This document shows, piece by piece, positions 1 to 5,345 of a stretch of 5,345 nucleotides of DNA (its first letter is position 1; every line of letters begins with the position of its first letter). The DNA lies in assembly GCA_021800575.1 (NCBI GenBank), contig JAJYYW010000122.1:1-5345 (forward strand), read 5' to 3'. The translations under genes were made by a program, and so were the position numbers. This stretch comes from a bacterium (GTDB taxonomy: Bacteria > JAMCPX01). The notes under the pieces were generated by a model. The model had not been told where the DNA came from. It was given only the letters and a program-made list of their open reading frames with translations, and did no database searches.

Positions 1-2
1 AT

Positions 3-743
3 ATGAAAAAAGTATTATTAGGGCTACTGCTTCTTGCATCCACCCTGGTGCTCTCTGCTCCCGCCATGGCAGGTATCAATGTCAGCATCGGTATCTCCCT
101 GCCGCCGCCCCTCGTATTCGGGGCACCGCCGGCAGTCGTGGTCCTGCCCGATACCAATGGCGTGTACGTTGTCCCGAATGTCGGGGCGGATCTGTTTTTC
201 TGGAACGGATGGTGGTGGCGCCCGTGGCAGGGCGGCTGGTACAGGTCCCGCTTTTATGACCGCGGATGGGTTTATTATAACCGCGTACCGTATTTTTATT
301 ACGACGTCGATCCCCGCTGGAGAGAATACTACAGGGACCGTGACTGGCGGGGACACCCGTGGGTCTATCAGAACATTCCTGACCGGGAGCTCCAGCGGAA
401 CTGGAGAGGCTGGCAACGGGACAGGTACTGGGAACGGCAGAGGACCTGGGGTGTACGTGATTATCGCCCCCTGCCGGTACGGCAGCGCCAGGAGATGAGG
501 TACCAGCGGCAGCAGCAGTACCAGCGAAGGCCCGAGGTTATACAGCACCGGCAGTGGATCCGGGAACACCCGCAACAGCCCCAGGGCCGGCGGTATCAGC
601 GTCCGGTGCAGGGCCAGCCCCGTGGACAGCGGTATCAGCGGCCCCAGCCCCGTCAGCCCCAGCAGCGATACCAGCGGCCCCAGCAGGGGCAGGAGCGCGG
701 ACGCAAACGCCCGGAAAGCAAGGGAGGCCCGGGAGGGAGATAG
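3..743 (+). CDS. Exported W/Y/R-rich protein with Q/R/P repeat tail, function unknown
   Basis: A 246-residue protein. It opens with a clear Sec signal peptide: MKK, a leucine-rich core at about residues 4-18, and a likely cleavage after AMA at 21-23. The start is therefore taken as the ATG at 3, although only two upstream bases are visible and the ribosome binding site lies outside. After a short hydrophobic, proline-rich stretch (about 24-60) comes a segment dense in Trp, Tyr, Phe and Arg (about 65-155), with WNGWWWRPW at 67-75 and repeated D-R-x-W/Y elements. The C-terminal third (about 158-246) is almost entirely Q, R, P, Y and G, with RYQRP at 197, 210 and 222. It is very basic and probably disordered. 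No catalytic motif is visible. I recall similar WNGWWWRPW proteins as uncharacterised periplasmic or envelope proteins of Desulfobacterota-like bacteria. A structural or surface-binding role is possible but unproven. It converges on the beta-barrel gene across a shared terminator. Confidence 0.85.
   Translation: MKKVLLGLLLLASTLVLSAPAMAGINVSIGISLPPPLVFGAPPAVVVLPDTNGVYVVPNVGADLFFWNGWWWRPWQGGWYRSRFYDRGWVYYNRVPYFYYDVDPRWREYYRDRDWRGHPWVYQNIPDRELQRNWRGWQRDRYWERQRTWGVRDYRPLPVRQRQEMRYQRQQQYQRRPEVIQHRQWIREHPQQPQGRRYQRPVQGQPRGQRYQRPQPRQPQQRYQRPQQGQERGRKRPESKGGPGGR
591..698 (+). repeat. In-frame RYQRP tandem repeat inside the exported protein gene
   Basis: Three imperfect units of 12-13 codons start at 591, 630 and 666. 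Each begins with codons for Arg-Tyr-Gln-Arg-Pro and continues with Q/P/G/R residues. The nucleotide cores are alike (cggtatcagcg, cggtatcagcggcccc, cgataccagcggcccc), so a recent origin by duplication or slippage is plausible. Weaker relatives (RYQRQ, QYQRRP) lie at residues 166-177. Confidence 0.7.
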
Positions 744-833
744 GTCAGTAATGACTGCGGAGCAGGCAGACTAAGATTCGCTGCAGCAGGCCATTGCGGA
801 TTGTCAGCTGGTTTTCAGCAGTATTCAATAAAA

Positions 834-865
834 ACAGGGCACGCTTCGGCGTGCCCTGTCGTTTT
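834..865. terminator. Bidirectional rho-independent terminator
   Basis: A perfect 11-bp stem, 834-844 paired with 849-859, closes on a TTCG tetraloop inside a C-G pair, the very stable cUUCGg type. On the + strand it is followed by cgtttt. On the - strand the A-rich run before the stem reads as a T-run (ttttattg) after it. It lies between two converging genes, 91 bases past the stop at 743 and 23 bases past the - strand stop at 888. It most likely ends both transcripts. Confidence 0.9.
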
Positions 866-887
866 AATCAGAACATACAACAGCGCG

Positions 888-1556
888 TCAGAAGTGGTAC
901 AGCAGGGTAAAATTCCATGAGGTATAGCTCATATTGACTTCGTACGGGGACGTTACGGTTCCGCTTGCACCTCCGCCGCTTACGGTAAACGTGTTATTGC
1001 TGTAGTAGTGATAGATGGTCTCGCCACCCAGGGTGAAATTCGGTGTTACGTACCATTCATAGCCGAAGCCGAGATCAACACCCGGTCCGTAGGAAGACGT
1101 CGTGATGTTGTACTGAAGATCGTTCGTCGTGCTCTGTGCACCGTCGTAGCCGAGACCGATAATGAAGTAGAGGTTGCTGTTCGGCAGGGGGATCATGGGT
1201 TTCAGATGAAGGTAGGGAATCTGGAAGAACGTCCATGTGCCGTTTGCCGCATAGGTGGAAAAGTCTCCCACGGATTGGTGGTAGCCGAGCTCCAGCGCGA
1301 GTTGCGGTATAAACTCGTAACCGACCGAAAAAGACCAGCCGACGCCGGTGTACATGCCCTGCTGATCAGGGCCTTCGGGCGTGTCAAAGCCGAGCGATCC
1401 ACCCAGGTACAATCCGGTTCGTTGGAATTGATATGAATATGCGGAATAGGCCGGGTAGTGCTGGTAACGCGCGTGTGCATTCGACACAAGCAGGGTGCAG
1501 ACAACCAGCGGGATCACTGCAAGAACAAGGGTATAATGCTTGAGCAGGTTTATCAT
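888..1556 (-). CDS. Outer-membrane beta-barrel protein, about 8 strands
   Basis: A 222-residue protein. The start is the ATG at 1556-1554, chosen because AAGGAGGT (1570-1563) sits 6 bases upstream. A longer in-frame reading to an ATG at 1607 would begin upstream of the likely transcription start and adds a non-signal-like extension. Residues 1-29 form a signal peptide with basic K6-H7, a hydrophobic core and a likely cut after AHA. The mature part shows alternating aromatic/hydrophobic strands, for example GLYLGGSLGF (47-56), GVGWSFSVGYEF (71-82), LALELGYH (86-93), LYFIIGLGYD (129-138) and VDLGFGYEWY (160-169). It ends in YTSWNFTLLYHF, with the terminal Phe typical of BAM-assembled barrels. 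Size and pattern fit the small OmpA/OmpW-like or 'outer membrane protein beta-barrel' superfamily. No plug or periplasmic domain is present, and substrate and role cannot be told. Confidence 0.87.
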   Translation of the reverse strand: MINLLKHYTLVLAVIPLVVCTLLVSNAHARYQHYPAYSAYSYQFQRTGLYLGGSLGFDTPEGPDQQGMYTGVGWSFSVGYEFIPQLALELGYHQSVGDFSTYAANGTWTFFQIPYLHLKPMIPLPNSNLYFIIGLGYDGAQSTTNDLQYNITTSSYGPGVDLGFGYEWYVTPNFTLGGETIYHYYSNNTFTVSGGGASGTVTSPYEVNMSYTSWNFTLLYHF

Positions 1557-1562
1557 GGTCAG

Positions 1563-1570
1563 ACCTCCTT
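1563..1570 (-). promoter_or_regulatory. Ribosome binding site of the beta-barrel gene
   Basis: The - strand reads AAGGAGGT, a near-perfect Shine-Dalgarno, 6 bases before the ATG at 1556. It fixes the start at the signal peptide and argues against the longer reading from 1607. Confidence 0.85.
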
Positions 1571-1588
1571 TTTTGTCCGTCTCTATGA

Positions 1589-1617
1589 CATATAGACAAA
1601 ACCACAAAAGGAATCAA
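1589..1617 (-). promoter_or_regulatory. Putative sigma70 promoter of the beta-barrel gene
   Basis: On the - strand, TTGATT (1617-1612) is separated by 17 bases from TATATG (1594-1589). This gives 4 of 6 matches at each box with ideal spacing. Transcription would start near 1582, leaving a leader of about 25 bases that contains the strong ribosome binding site. Found by eye only. Confidence 0.5.
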
Positions 1618-1687
1618 TAGGAAAAATCATTACAGCACCGTCCAGCAGCACACCGTAGCAATAAAAATACTGTTCGTAATAAATGGC

Positions 1688-1716
1688 TTGACAACGGGCT
1701 GCCGCGCGTATTTAAA
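1688..1716 (+). promoter_or_regulatory. Putative sigma70 promoter of the pilin/pseudopilin operon
   Basis: A perfect -35 box TTGACA (1688-1693) is followed 17 bases later by TTTAAA (1711-1716), which matches the -10 consensus at 4 of 6 positions. Transcription would start near 1722-1724, giving a leader of roughly 22 bases with the ribosome binding site AAAGGAGG at 1734-1741. It is divergent from the beta-barrel promoter, with about 70 bases between the two -35 boxes. Found by eye only. Confidence 0.55.
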
Positions 1717-1745
1717 CGAACATAAATCGTCGTAAAGGAGGAACC

Positions 1746-1946
1746 ATGGTTTATTTCAAGCGTGTACCGGCGAAGCGGAAGGCCGGCCAGAAAGGGCAGG
1801 GCATGACAGAATACATCCTGATCGTACTGCTGGTGGCAATAGCGCTCATAGCGGCGTTCAGCGTGTTCAGGGACAGACTCATCAAGGGGGTGGACACCGC
1901 GAGCAAGCAGATCGAGAATGTGACGACGCAGAGCGAGCAGAAGTAG
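1746..1946 (+). CDS. Flp-type (type IVb) pilin precursor
   Basis: A 66-residue protein. Residues 1-17 are a short, strongly basic leader (K5, R6, K10, R11, K12, K16) ending in Gly17. The sequence GQGMTEYI follows, so cleavage after Gly17 places Glu at +5 and Tyr at +6, the G/XXXXEY signature of Flp pilins processed by a TadV-type prepilin peptidase. A single hydrophobic helix runs from about 23 to 43. The mature protein would have 49 residues and ends in a charged, amphipathic tail (DRLIKGVDTASKQ and onward). The start ATG has AAAGGAGG (1734-1741) four bases upstream. In Tad systems such subunits are exported across the inner membrane by TadA/B/C to build thin pili. It is the first gene of the operon, 22 bases before the TadE-like gene. 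It could be the major pilin or a minor subunit; the window does not decide. Confidence 0.85.
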   Translation: MVYFKRVPAKRKAGQKGQGMTEYILIVLLVAIALIAAFSVFRDRLIKGVDTASKQIENVTTQSEQK

Positions 1947-1968
1947 AATCGGGCACGCGGCGTACCGG

Positions 1969-2793
1969 ATGGGCATTCACAATAAGAAGAAAAGGGCCAT
2001 GAACAGGACAGGGTGTGCGCAGCACGACGCCCCTGAAGCCGGACAATCAATGGTCGAGTTCATTATCGCATTCCCGCTTGTCCTGATAACCGTGCTCGCC
2101 ATCGTGCAGATATCCCTGCTTGCACAGACAAAACTTTTTGTCGAGTACGCTGCGTTCAATGCCGCACGCACGGCCATTGTCCAGCCGGACAACCCCGATG
2201 ACATCGCCGAGGCGGCGAAGCTGTCCATGACACCCATATCCCCGCGGGTCGACAGCATGGGCGGATTGTCCGTCGCATCAGGTACCTTCGATACGATTGC
2301 CGGTCTGTTCGGTGATGCAGGAACACTCCTGCTGCGGTATGCGTACGCGAAGCAGTTTACCGACGCGAAGCTGGTGGCCAACCCTGCGCAGTCCGGCGAT
2401 GATATCACCGTGCACGTCGATTACCTCACCCTGCTCACCATCCCGCTGGTCAACCGGATCATCGGCACCAGAGGATCGGGGGTCTTAACCATGCTGTCGA
2501 ACTATACCGGCTCGGACAGCGGATGGATACAGACCATCGCTTCCATAATCGGTTCCGATTATTTTTACCCGTTATCCGCCGAAGCAACGCTGACGGCAGA
2601 GGATCTGAACCAGCAGCCGCCCTCGGGCCCGTCGCAGTGTACGTATAGTTATGTGGACAACCGCGGCATCAAGCACAGCTATACCGGCGATGAGGTCTAC
2701 CGGTCCGGTACCTATAAAAACGGCAAACCGCAGTACCATACGGACAAAGATAAAACCGGCATCAGCAGGATCGTCCGCCAGGAGTGCCCATGA
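1969..2793 (+). CDS. TadE-like pseudopilin
   Basis: A 274-residue protein in a TadE-like architecture. A basic leader (KKKR at 6-9) is followed by Gly25 and QSMVEFIIAFPLV, so cleavage after Gly25 would put Glu30 at +5 and Phe31 at +6. A hydrophobic helix spans about 31-52. Next comes a stretch typical of TadE N-termini (VEYAAFNAARTAIV, 58-71), then a long soluble part expected outside the inner membrane. The C-terminal tail (about 221-274) is polar, Tyr/Lys-rich, and has two cysteines (224, 273) that could pair. The start is uncertain: the ATG at 1969 has no good ribosome binding site, whereas the ATG at 1999 has purine-rich aaaaggg only 2 bases away. I keep 1969 because it retains the basic cluster expected before the helix. 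Its stop overlaps the next start by 4 bases (ATGA), indicating coupled translation. TadE proteins are minor pseudopilins needed for Flp pilus assembly. Confidence 0.8.
   Translation: MGIHNKKKRAMNRTGCAQHDAPEAGQSMVEFIIAFPLVLITVLAIVQISLLAQTKLFVEYAAFNAARTAIVQPDNPDDIAEAAKLSMTPISPRVDSMGGLSVASGTFDTIAGLFGDAGTLLLRYAYAKQFTDAKLVANPAQSGDDITVHVDYLTLLTIPLVNRIIGTRGSGVLTMLSNYTGSDSGWIQTIASIIGSDYFYPLSAEATLTAEDLNQQPPSGPSQCTYSYVDNRGIKHSYTGDEVYRSGTYKNGKPQYHTDKDKTGISRIVRQECP
2780..2784 (+). promoter_or_regulatory. Ribosome binding site that decides the TadG-like start
   Basis: AGGAG lies 5 bases before the ATG at 2790. A GTG at 2784 is also in frame but overlaps this site, so the ATG within the ATGA stop/start overlap is the better start. 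Confidence 0.7.
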
Positions 2794-4241
2794 GCATAAA
2801 GACGCTGCGCTGTGGGAATAAGAACGAGCAAGGGCAGGCCCTGGTGTTTGTCGTCATTACCCTGGTTACCTTGATTGTATTCATTGCATCGGTTGCCAAT
2901 GTCGGCAGGGAACTTTCCTACAAAATGGATCTGCAGAATACGGCGGACAGCGCATCAATTGCAGGTGCGGTGTGGGAGGCGCGCGGGCTGAATCTCATAG
3001 CTGGATTGAACCAGGGGATCGTGCTCGCCGTCGAGCTGATCATCATCATTGTCGCTGCTATAGCAATATTGGGCGTGTGCTCTGCAACGCTGTGGTGGGC
3101 GGGCCTCGGCGAGGCATGTGCTTCTGCATTGCCCCTGGTTTTAAATTATGCAAACAAGGCAATTAAGCGTCTGTGGAAGACAGCCGTGGAGATGTCCAGG
3201 CTCGAGGAAAAGATAGCAAAAATTTTTCCGTATGCAGTACCCGCAGCGATCGAGCTTGCAGCCGGAGCAAACGAAAACAGCCCGGTTGCTATTCCCTATC
3301 CGTATCAGCCATCCGAGAAGATACCCCCGCCGCTCGAACAGCAGGCAATCTCCCTGAACGTCGAGAAAGGCAGTTTCAAGGACCTCATCGATGCGATCAT
3401 GGAGGAGATCAGCAAAACAATCGACAAGATATTCCCGCTCCTGTCGCAGGCCCTGGGATTGCTCGGCAAAGCGATAGACCCCGGATCCATATCGTCAAGC
3501 GGCGCTATAGCGACCGTATTTAACGATAGTCATAGCTATGACAATTATGCGCAGGCCGCCGATGCAAACAAGAAAGCGCATGAACCGTCTGCATCGACAT
3601 CCGACGTGAAGAGCACCAAGAGCAGCCATGCAGACTGGTGTTATATAACCACGGACTACCATGATCCGGACCCCTGCAATAATTGCGCAACGACCGTGAA
3701 GAAAAAGAGCCCCTGCAACAAAATAATCTGGACCAAGGAAGATGCCCCGCCGGAAACCATGTCGTCGTACTTTGTCAGCTGCGTTGTCCAGCGATGTAAA
3801 AACAGCCCGGCGGGAAATGCCGGAAGCGTCCTCTCGGTCCCGTTAAGAAAACAAGTCTTTTGCAGGCTCGATCTGTCGGTGAAAACGACGACAAAGACAA
3901 GCGCGCCGTCGAAGCTGCCGTATCCCATGAAACTGCACCAGCGGGCAGAAGAATTTTTATTCATCGCTGTTGCAACGACCGACCTCGGCAGGAAACGACA
4001 GCCGGTATTTATCCGGAATAAAGATTTACTGCCGGAAAACAAGAACCCGTGGGGATTTGCCGCACTTTCCCAGGCGCGGCCCCGGAGTCCAAGCACAAAG
4101 CCGGGAGATATCCTGCTGGAAATGGATTGGACTGCACATCTGACAAAATTTACTGCGCTGAAAGCAATCGCGCAGCAGGCAGGACTGAAATCATCCAACA
4201 GTATCATCAAGTGGATGGATGAAAAACTTATAGTGCACTAA
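2790..4241 (+). CDS. TadG-like protein with N-terminal Tad anchor and cysteine-rich central region
   Basis: A 483-residue protein. The N-terminus EQGQALVFVVITLVTLIVF (13-31) begins a membrane helix running to about 37. It is followed by LSYKMDLQNTADSASIAGAV (42-61), the D-x-Q-x-x-A-D-x-A-x-x-A-G-A pattern of the Tad/TadE-G-like N-terminal domain. There is no Glu at +5 after the Gly, so it is probably an uncleaved membrane anchor. ARGLNLIAGLNQ (64-75) leads into a second very hydrophobic stretch (77-105), which I recall from large TadG-like proteins of Desulfobacterota and myxobacteria. The region 284-358 carries seven cysteines (284, 296, 299, 309, 331, 336, 358), suggesting disulfides or, less likely, metal binding. 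The C-terminal part has ALSQARP (425-431) followed by a W-x-A-x-L element (447-451), also seen as I recall in such proteins. No von Willebrand A (MIDAS) motif is visible. It sits between two TadE-like genes and probably acts with them at the inner membrane or periplasm. Confidence 0.75.
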   Translation: MSIKTLRCGNKNEQGQALVFVVITLVTLIVFIASVANVGRELSYKMDLQNTADSASIAGAVWEARGLNLIAGLNQGIVLAVELIIIIVAAIAILGVCSATLWWAGLGEACASALPLVLNYANKAIKRLWKTAVEMSRLEEKIAKIFPYAVPAAIELAAGANENSPVAIPYPYQPSEKIPPPLEQQAISLNVEKGSFKDLIDAIMEEISKTIDKIFPLLSQALGLLGKAIDPGSISSSGAIATVFNDSHSYDNYAQAADANKKAHEPSASTSDVKSTKSSHADWCYITTDYHDPDPCNNCATTVKKKSPCNKIIWTKEDAPPETMSSYFVSCVVQRCKNSPAGNAGSVLSVPLRKQVFCRLDLSVKTTTKTSAPSKLPYPMKLHQRAEEFLFIAVATTDLGRKRQPVFIRNKDLLPENKNPWGFAALSQARPRSPSTKPGDILLEMDWTAHLTKFTALKAIAQQAGLKSSNSIIKWMDEKLIVH

Positions 4242-4258
4242 ATACGGATATGAAGCAC

Positions 4259-4263
4259 GGAGG
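4259..4263 (+). promoter_or_regulatory. Ribosome binding site of the second TadE-like gene
   Basis: GGAGG at 4259-4263 lies 10 bases before the ATG at 4274. The in-frame ATG at 4250 would place this site inside the gene and has no ribosome binding site of its own, so 4274 is preferred. Confidence 0.6.
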
Positions 4264-4273
4264 CAAAAGAATC

Positions 4274-4855
4274 ATGAATATGGATCCGGCAAGGAAGGGC
4301 CGAAATTCGGCAGGGCAGTCCATCACTGAATGCCTCATCGTGTTTCCCGTGCTCCTCCTCATGCTGAGCAGCGTACTCTTTTTTGCGCACATGCTCGTTT
4401 TCAAACAGCGTTCCATGATGGCGGTACGATATAGTGCGTGGCAGGCAGGAAGAAATGGCGGCCATGATCCATCGCCGGACACCATCAAATCCTTATTTTT
4501 CGATACCAGCGCCAACATCGAGATAACACATCCGGAACCACGGATTGGGTTCGCAGGGACGTCACTGGGTGAGTTCGGAAGTATCCTTGGACAGGTCGCC
4601 GGCATCCATGGGACTGCCATCAGGGTCGGTGGCGGATACTATCCGTTATTGAAACAGCACATCAGTACCGGTGCCCGCCACTTCGTGGTGTTGGATACAT
4701 GGCGAGAAAGCAGTGTTACCGGTAAGGCGCTCAAGTACGGGCTGTGGGCCATAGCCGTGGCAAAAGGTTTTCAAAACAGCAGCAGCGATAACAGCGGTGA
4801 TGGCGGCGGGAATACCACTATCGATCTGGAGAACCCGTCGATCCTGGGCAATTGA
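4274..4855 (+). CDS. Second TadE-like pseudopilin
   Basis: A 193-residue protein from the preferred ATG at 4274 (201 from the ATG at 4250). A short basic leader (R7, K8, R10) ends at Gly14, followed by QSITECLIVFPVLLLML. Cleavage after Gly14 would put Glu19 at +5, as in pilins and TadE. Position +6 is Cys20, where Phe or Tyr is usual. The hydrophobic helix covers about 20-43. It is followed by FKQRSMMAVRYSAWQAGR (43-60), equivalent to the 'Y-A-A-R-A-A/G' stretch that comes after the helix in TadE proteins. The remaining 130 residues have no recognisable fold; residues 169-180 are a Ser/Asn/Asp/Gly-rich linker near the C-terminus. It is 32 bases downstream of the TadG-like stop and one base upstream of the next start. 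This fits a minor pseudopilin acting with the preceding TadE-like and TadG-like proteins. Confidence 0.75.
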   Translation: MNMDPARKGRNSAGQSITECLIVFPVLLLMLSSVLFFAHMLVFKQRSMMAVRYSAWQAGRNGGHDPSPDTIKSLFFDTSANIEITHPEPRIGFAGTSLGEFGSILGQVAGIHGTAIRVGGGYYPLLKQHISTGARHFVVLDTWRESSVTGKALKYGLWAIAVAKGFQNSSSDNSGDGGGNTTIDLENPSILGN

Positions 4856-4856
4856 C

Positions 4857-5345
4857 ATGGACAGGAATCACAGAACACATCTGCTTTTTATGCTGGCGAT
4901 TTTCGTGCTCGCGAGTCTGCTCTTTGGCTCAAACAGCAAAAGCACGGTATATGACCTGTTTTCCGCCGGGGATGTCCTGAACAGCATGCCGCATGAGACG
5001 CTCAAGGTGAAGGTGAATGGCCAGGATATGACTTTGGTAATCGGCAAACAGCGCGATCAGGGGGCGCTCCTTTCAAATGTCCGCACCTATCGGTTTTTGC
5101 CGTTTTACCGGGACAAGAACGGCGGACTTTCAGTTCATGTAAACAGCGGCATTGACCGGAATGCTCTTATGGCCCCCGGTTCGCTCATGGCGTTGATAGA
5201 ACCTGTTCTGGGGTTCTCAAACGGAAGTTCCACAACGTATGCAAGCCTCCGTGTCCAGAGAGGGTTTGATGTACAGCGGTTCCTGGATACCAGCATTCAT
5301 GACTCCGAAGACCTGCCGGTGTATCCGTCCGCAGAGAAGATCAAT
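4857..5345 (+). CDS. Exported or membrane-anchored protein of unknown function, partial at right edge
   Basis: The reading frame is open from the ATG at 4857 for 163 codons to the last base of the window, so the 3' end is missing. The N-terminus MDRNHRTHLLFMLAIFVLASLLFGS has basic residues and a hydrophobic core (about 9-23), giving a signal peptide or a single anchor. The following sequence contains LKVKVNGQDMTLVIG (49-63), which reads as a small beta segment, then RTYRFLPFYRDKNGG (76-90), and near the edge EDLPVYPSAEKIN (151-163). The LPVYPSA segment resembles the 'YPGA' motif of some small secreted bacterial proteins, but this is weak. No family is recognised. The start is one base after the preceding stop (TGAcATG) and has no strong ribosome binding site, which points to coupled translation. 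This gene therefore belongs to the pseudopilin operon. An internal ATG at 4890 is a less likely start because it removes the basic residues. Confidence 0.8.
   Translation, partial: MDRNHRTHLLFMLAIFVLASLLFGSNSKSTVYDLFSAGDVLNSMPHETLKVKVNGQDMTLVIGKQRDQGALLSNVRTYRFLPFYRDKNGGLSVHVNSGIDRNALMAPGSLMALIEPVLGFSNGSSTTYASLRVQRGFDVQRFLDTSIHDSEDLPVYPSAEKIN

Noticed and set aside
24..575. Long open frame on the - strand opposite the W/Y/R-rich protein gene
   Set aside because: It is antisense to a gene with a clear signal peptide. Its proline/valine-rich content follows from the arginine- and tryptophan-rich codons on the other strand, and no ribosome binding site or recognisable protein is seen.
744..755. 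Small inverted repeat gtca-gtaa-tgac just after the first gene
   Set aside because: A 4-bp stem is too short to matter. The real terminator is the 11-bp hairpin further downstream.
1008..1436. Open frame of 142 codons on the + strand opposite the beta-barrel gene
   Set aside because: The - strand product has a signal peptide, strand pattern, terminal Phe and strong ribosome binding site. The + strand frame has none of these.
1557..1607. N-terminal extension of the beta-barrel protein to an ATG at 1607
   Set aside because: The candidate -10 box (1594-1589) lies within this stretch and the strong ribosome binding site serves the ATG at 1556, which begins a good signal peptide.
1684..1704. Possible sigma54 promoter upstream of the pilin gene (tggcttgacaacgggctgc)
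   Set aside because: The GG and GC elements are not spaced by 10 bases as sigma54 promoters require, whereas the same stretch contains a perfect sigma70 -35 with correct spacing.
1614..1976. Open frame of 120 codons on the - strand across the divergent promoter region and the pilin gene
   Set aside because: It is antisense to the pilin gene, which has a clear prepilin motif and ribosome binding site. It has no supporting signal of its own.
3656..4210. Open frame of 184 codons on the - strand opposite the TadG-like gene
   Set aside because: It is a shadow of the coding strand. The + strand gene continues with a family-like C-terminal region across the same bases.

Overview
The window suggests a Gram-negative bacterium of moderate-to-high GC. 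Two genes encode Sec-exported envelope proteins, one of them an outer-membrane beta-barrel, and a third block encodes tight-adherence (Tad/Flp)-type pilus components. The W/Y/R-rich exported protein at the left edge resembles, from memory, hypothetical proteins of Desulfobacterota/Geobacter-like and Nitrospirota-like bacteria. That placement is an inference; there is no rRNA or other marker in the window to settle it.

Left part (1-887): one exported low-complexity protein on the + strand, followed by an intergenic region with a strong hairpin with a cUUCGg loop. The hairpin has T-runs on both sides and probably terminates both this gene and the converging gene on the - strand.

Middle (888-1745): a 222-residue outer-membrane beta-barrel protein on the - strand, with its own good ribosome binding site and sigma70-like promoter. 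A divergent intergenic region follows, carrying a second sigma70-like promoter with a perfect TTGACA -35 that faces right.

Right part (1746-5345): a tightly packed + strand operon of five genes. In order these are a Flp-type (type IVb) pilin, a TadE-like pseudopilin, a TadG-like protein with a Tad-type N-terminal anchor and a cysteine-rich central region, a second TadE-like pseudopilin, and an exported or membrane-anchored protein of unknown function that runs off the right edge. Three of the first four products carry a G|Q-x-x-x-E prepilin-peptidase-like motif directly before a hydrophobic helix. The TadG-like protein has a G-Q start to its helix but no glutamate at +5. The expected model, from knowledge of Tad systems, is that the pilin and pseudopilins are processed by a TadV-type peptidase and assembled by TadA/B/C and a secretin. 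None of those machine genes lies in the window, so they must be elsewhere. Nothing here is mobile, CRISPR-related or RNA-coding that I can see. I found no clearly new system; the most interesting parts are the composition of the pseudopilin operon and its uncharacterised last gene.
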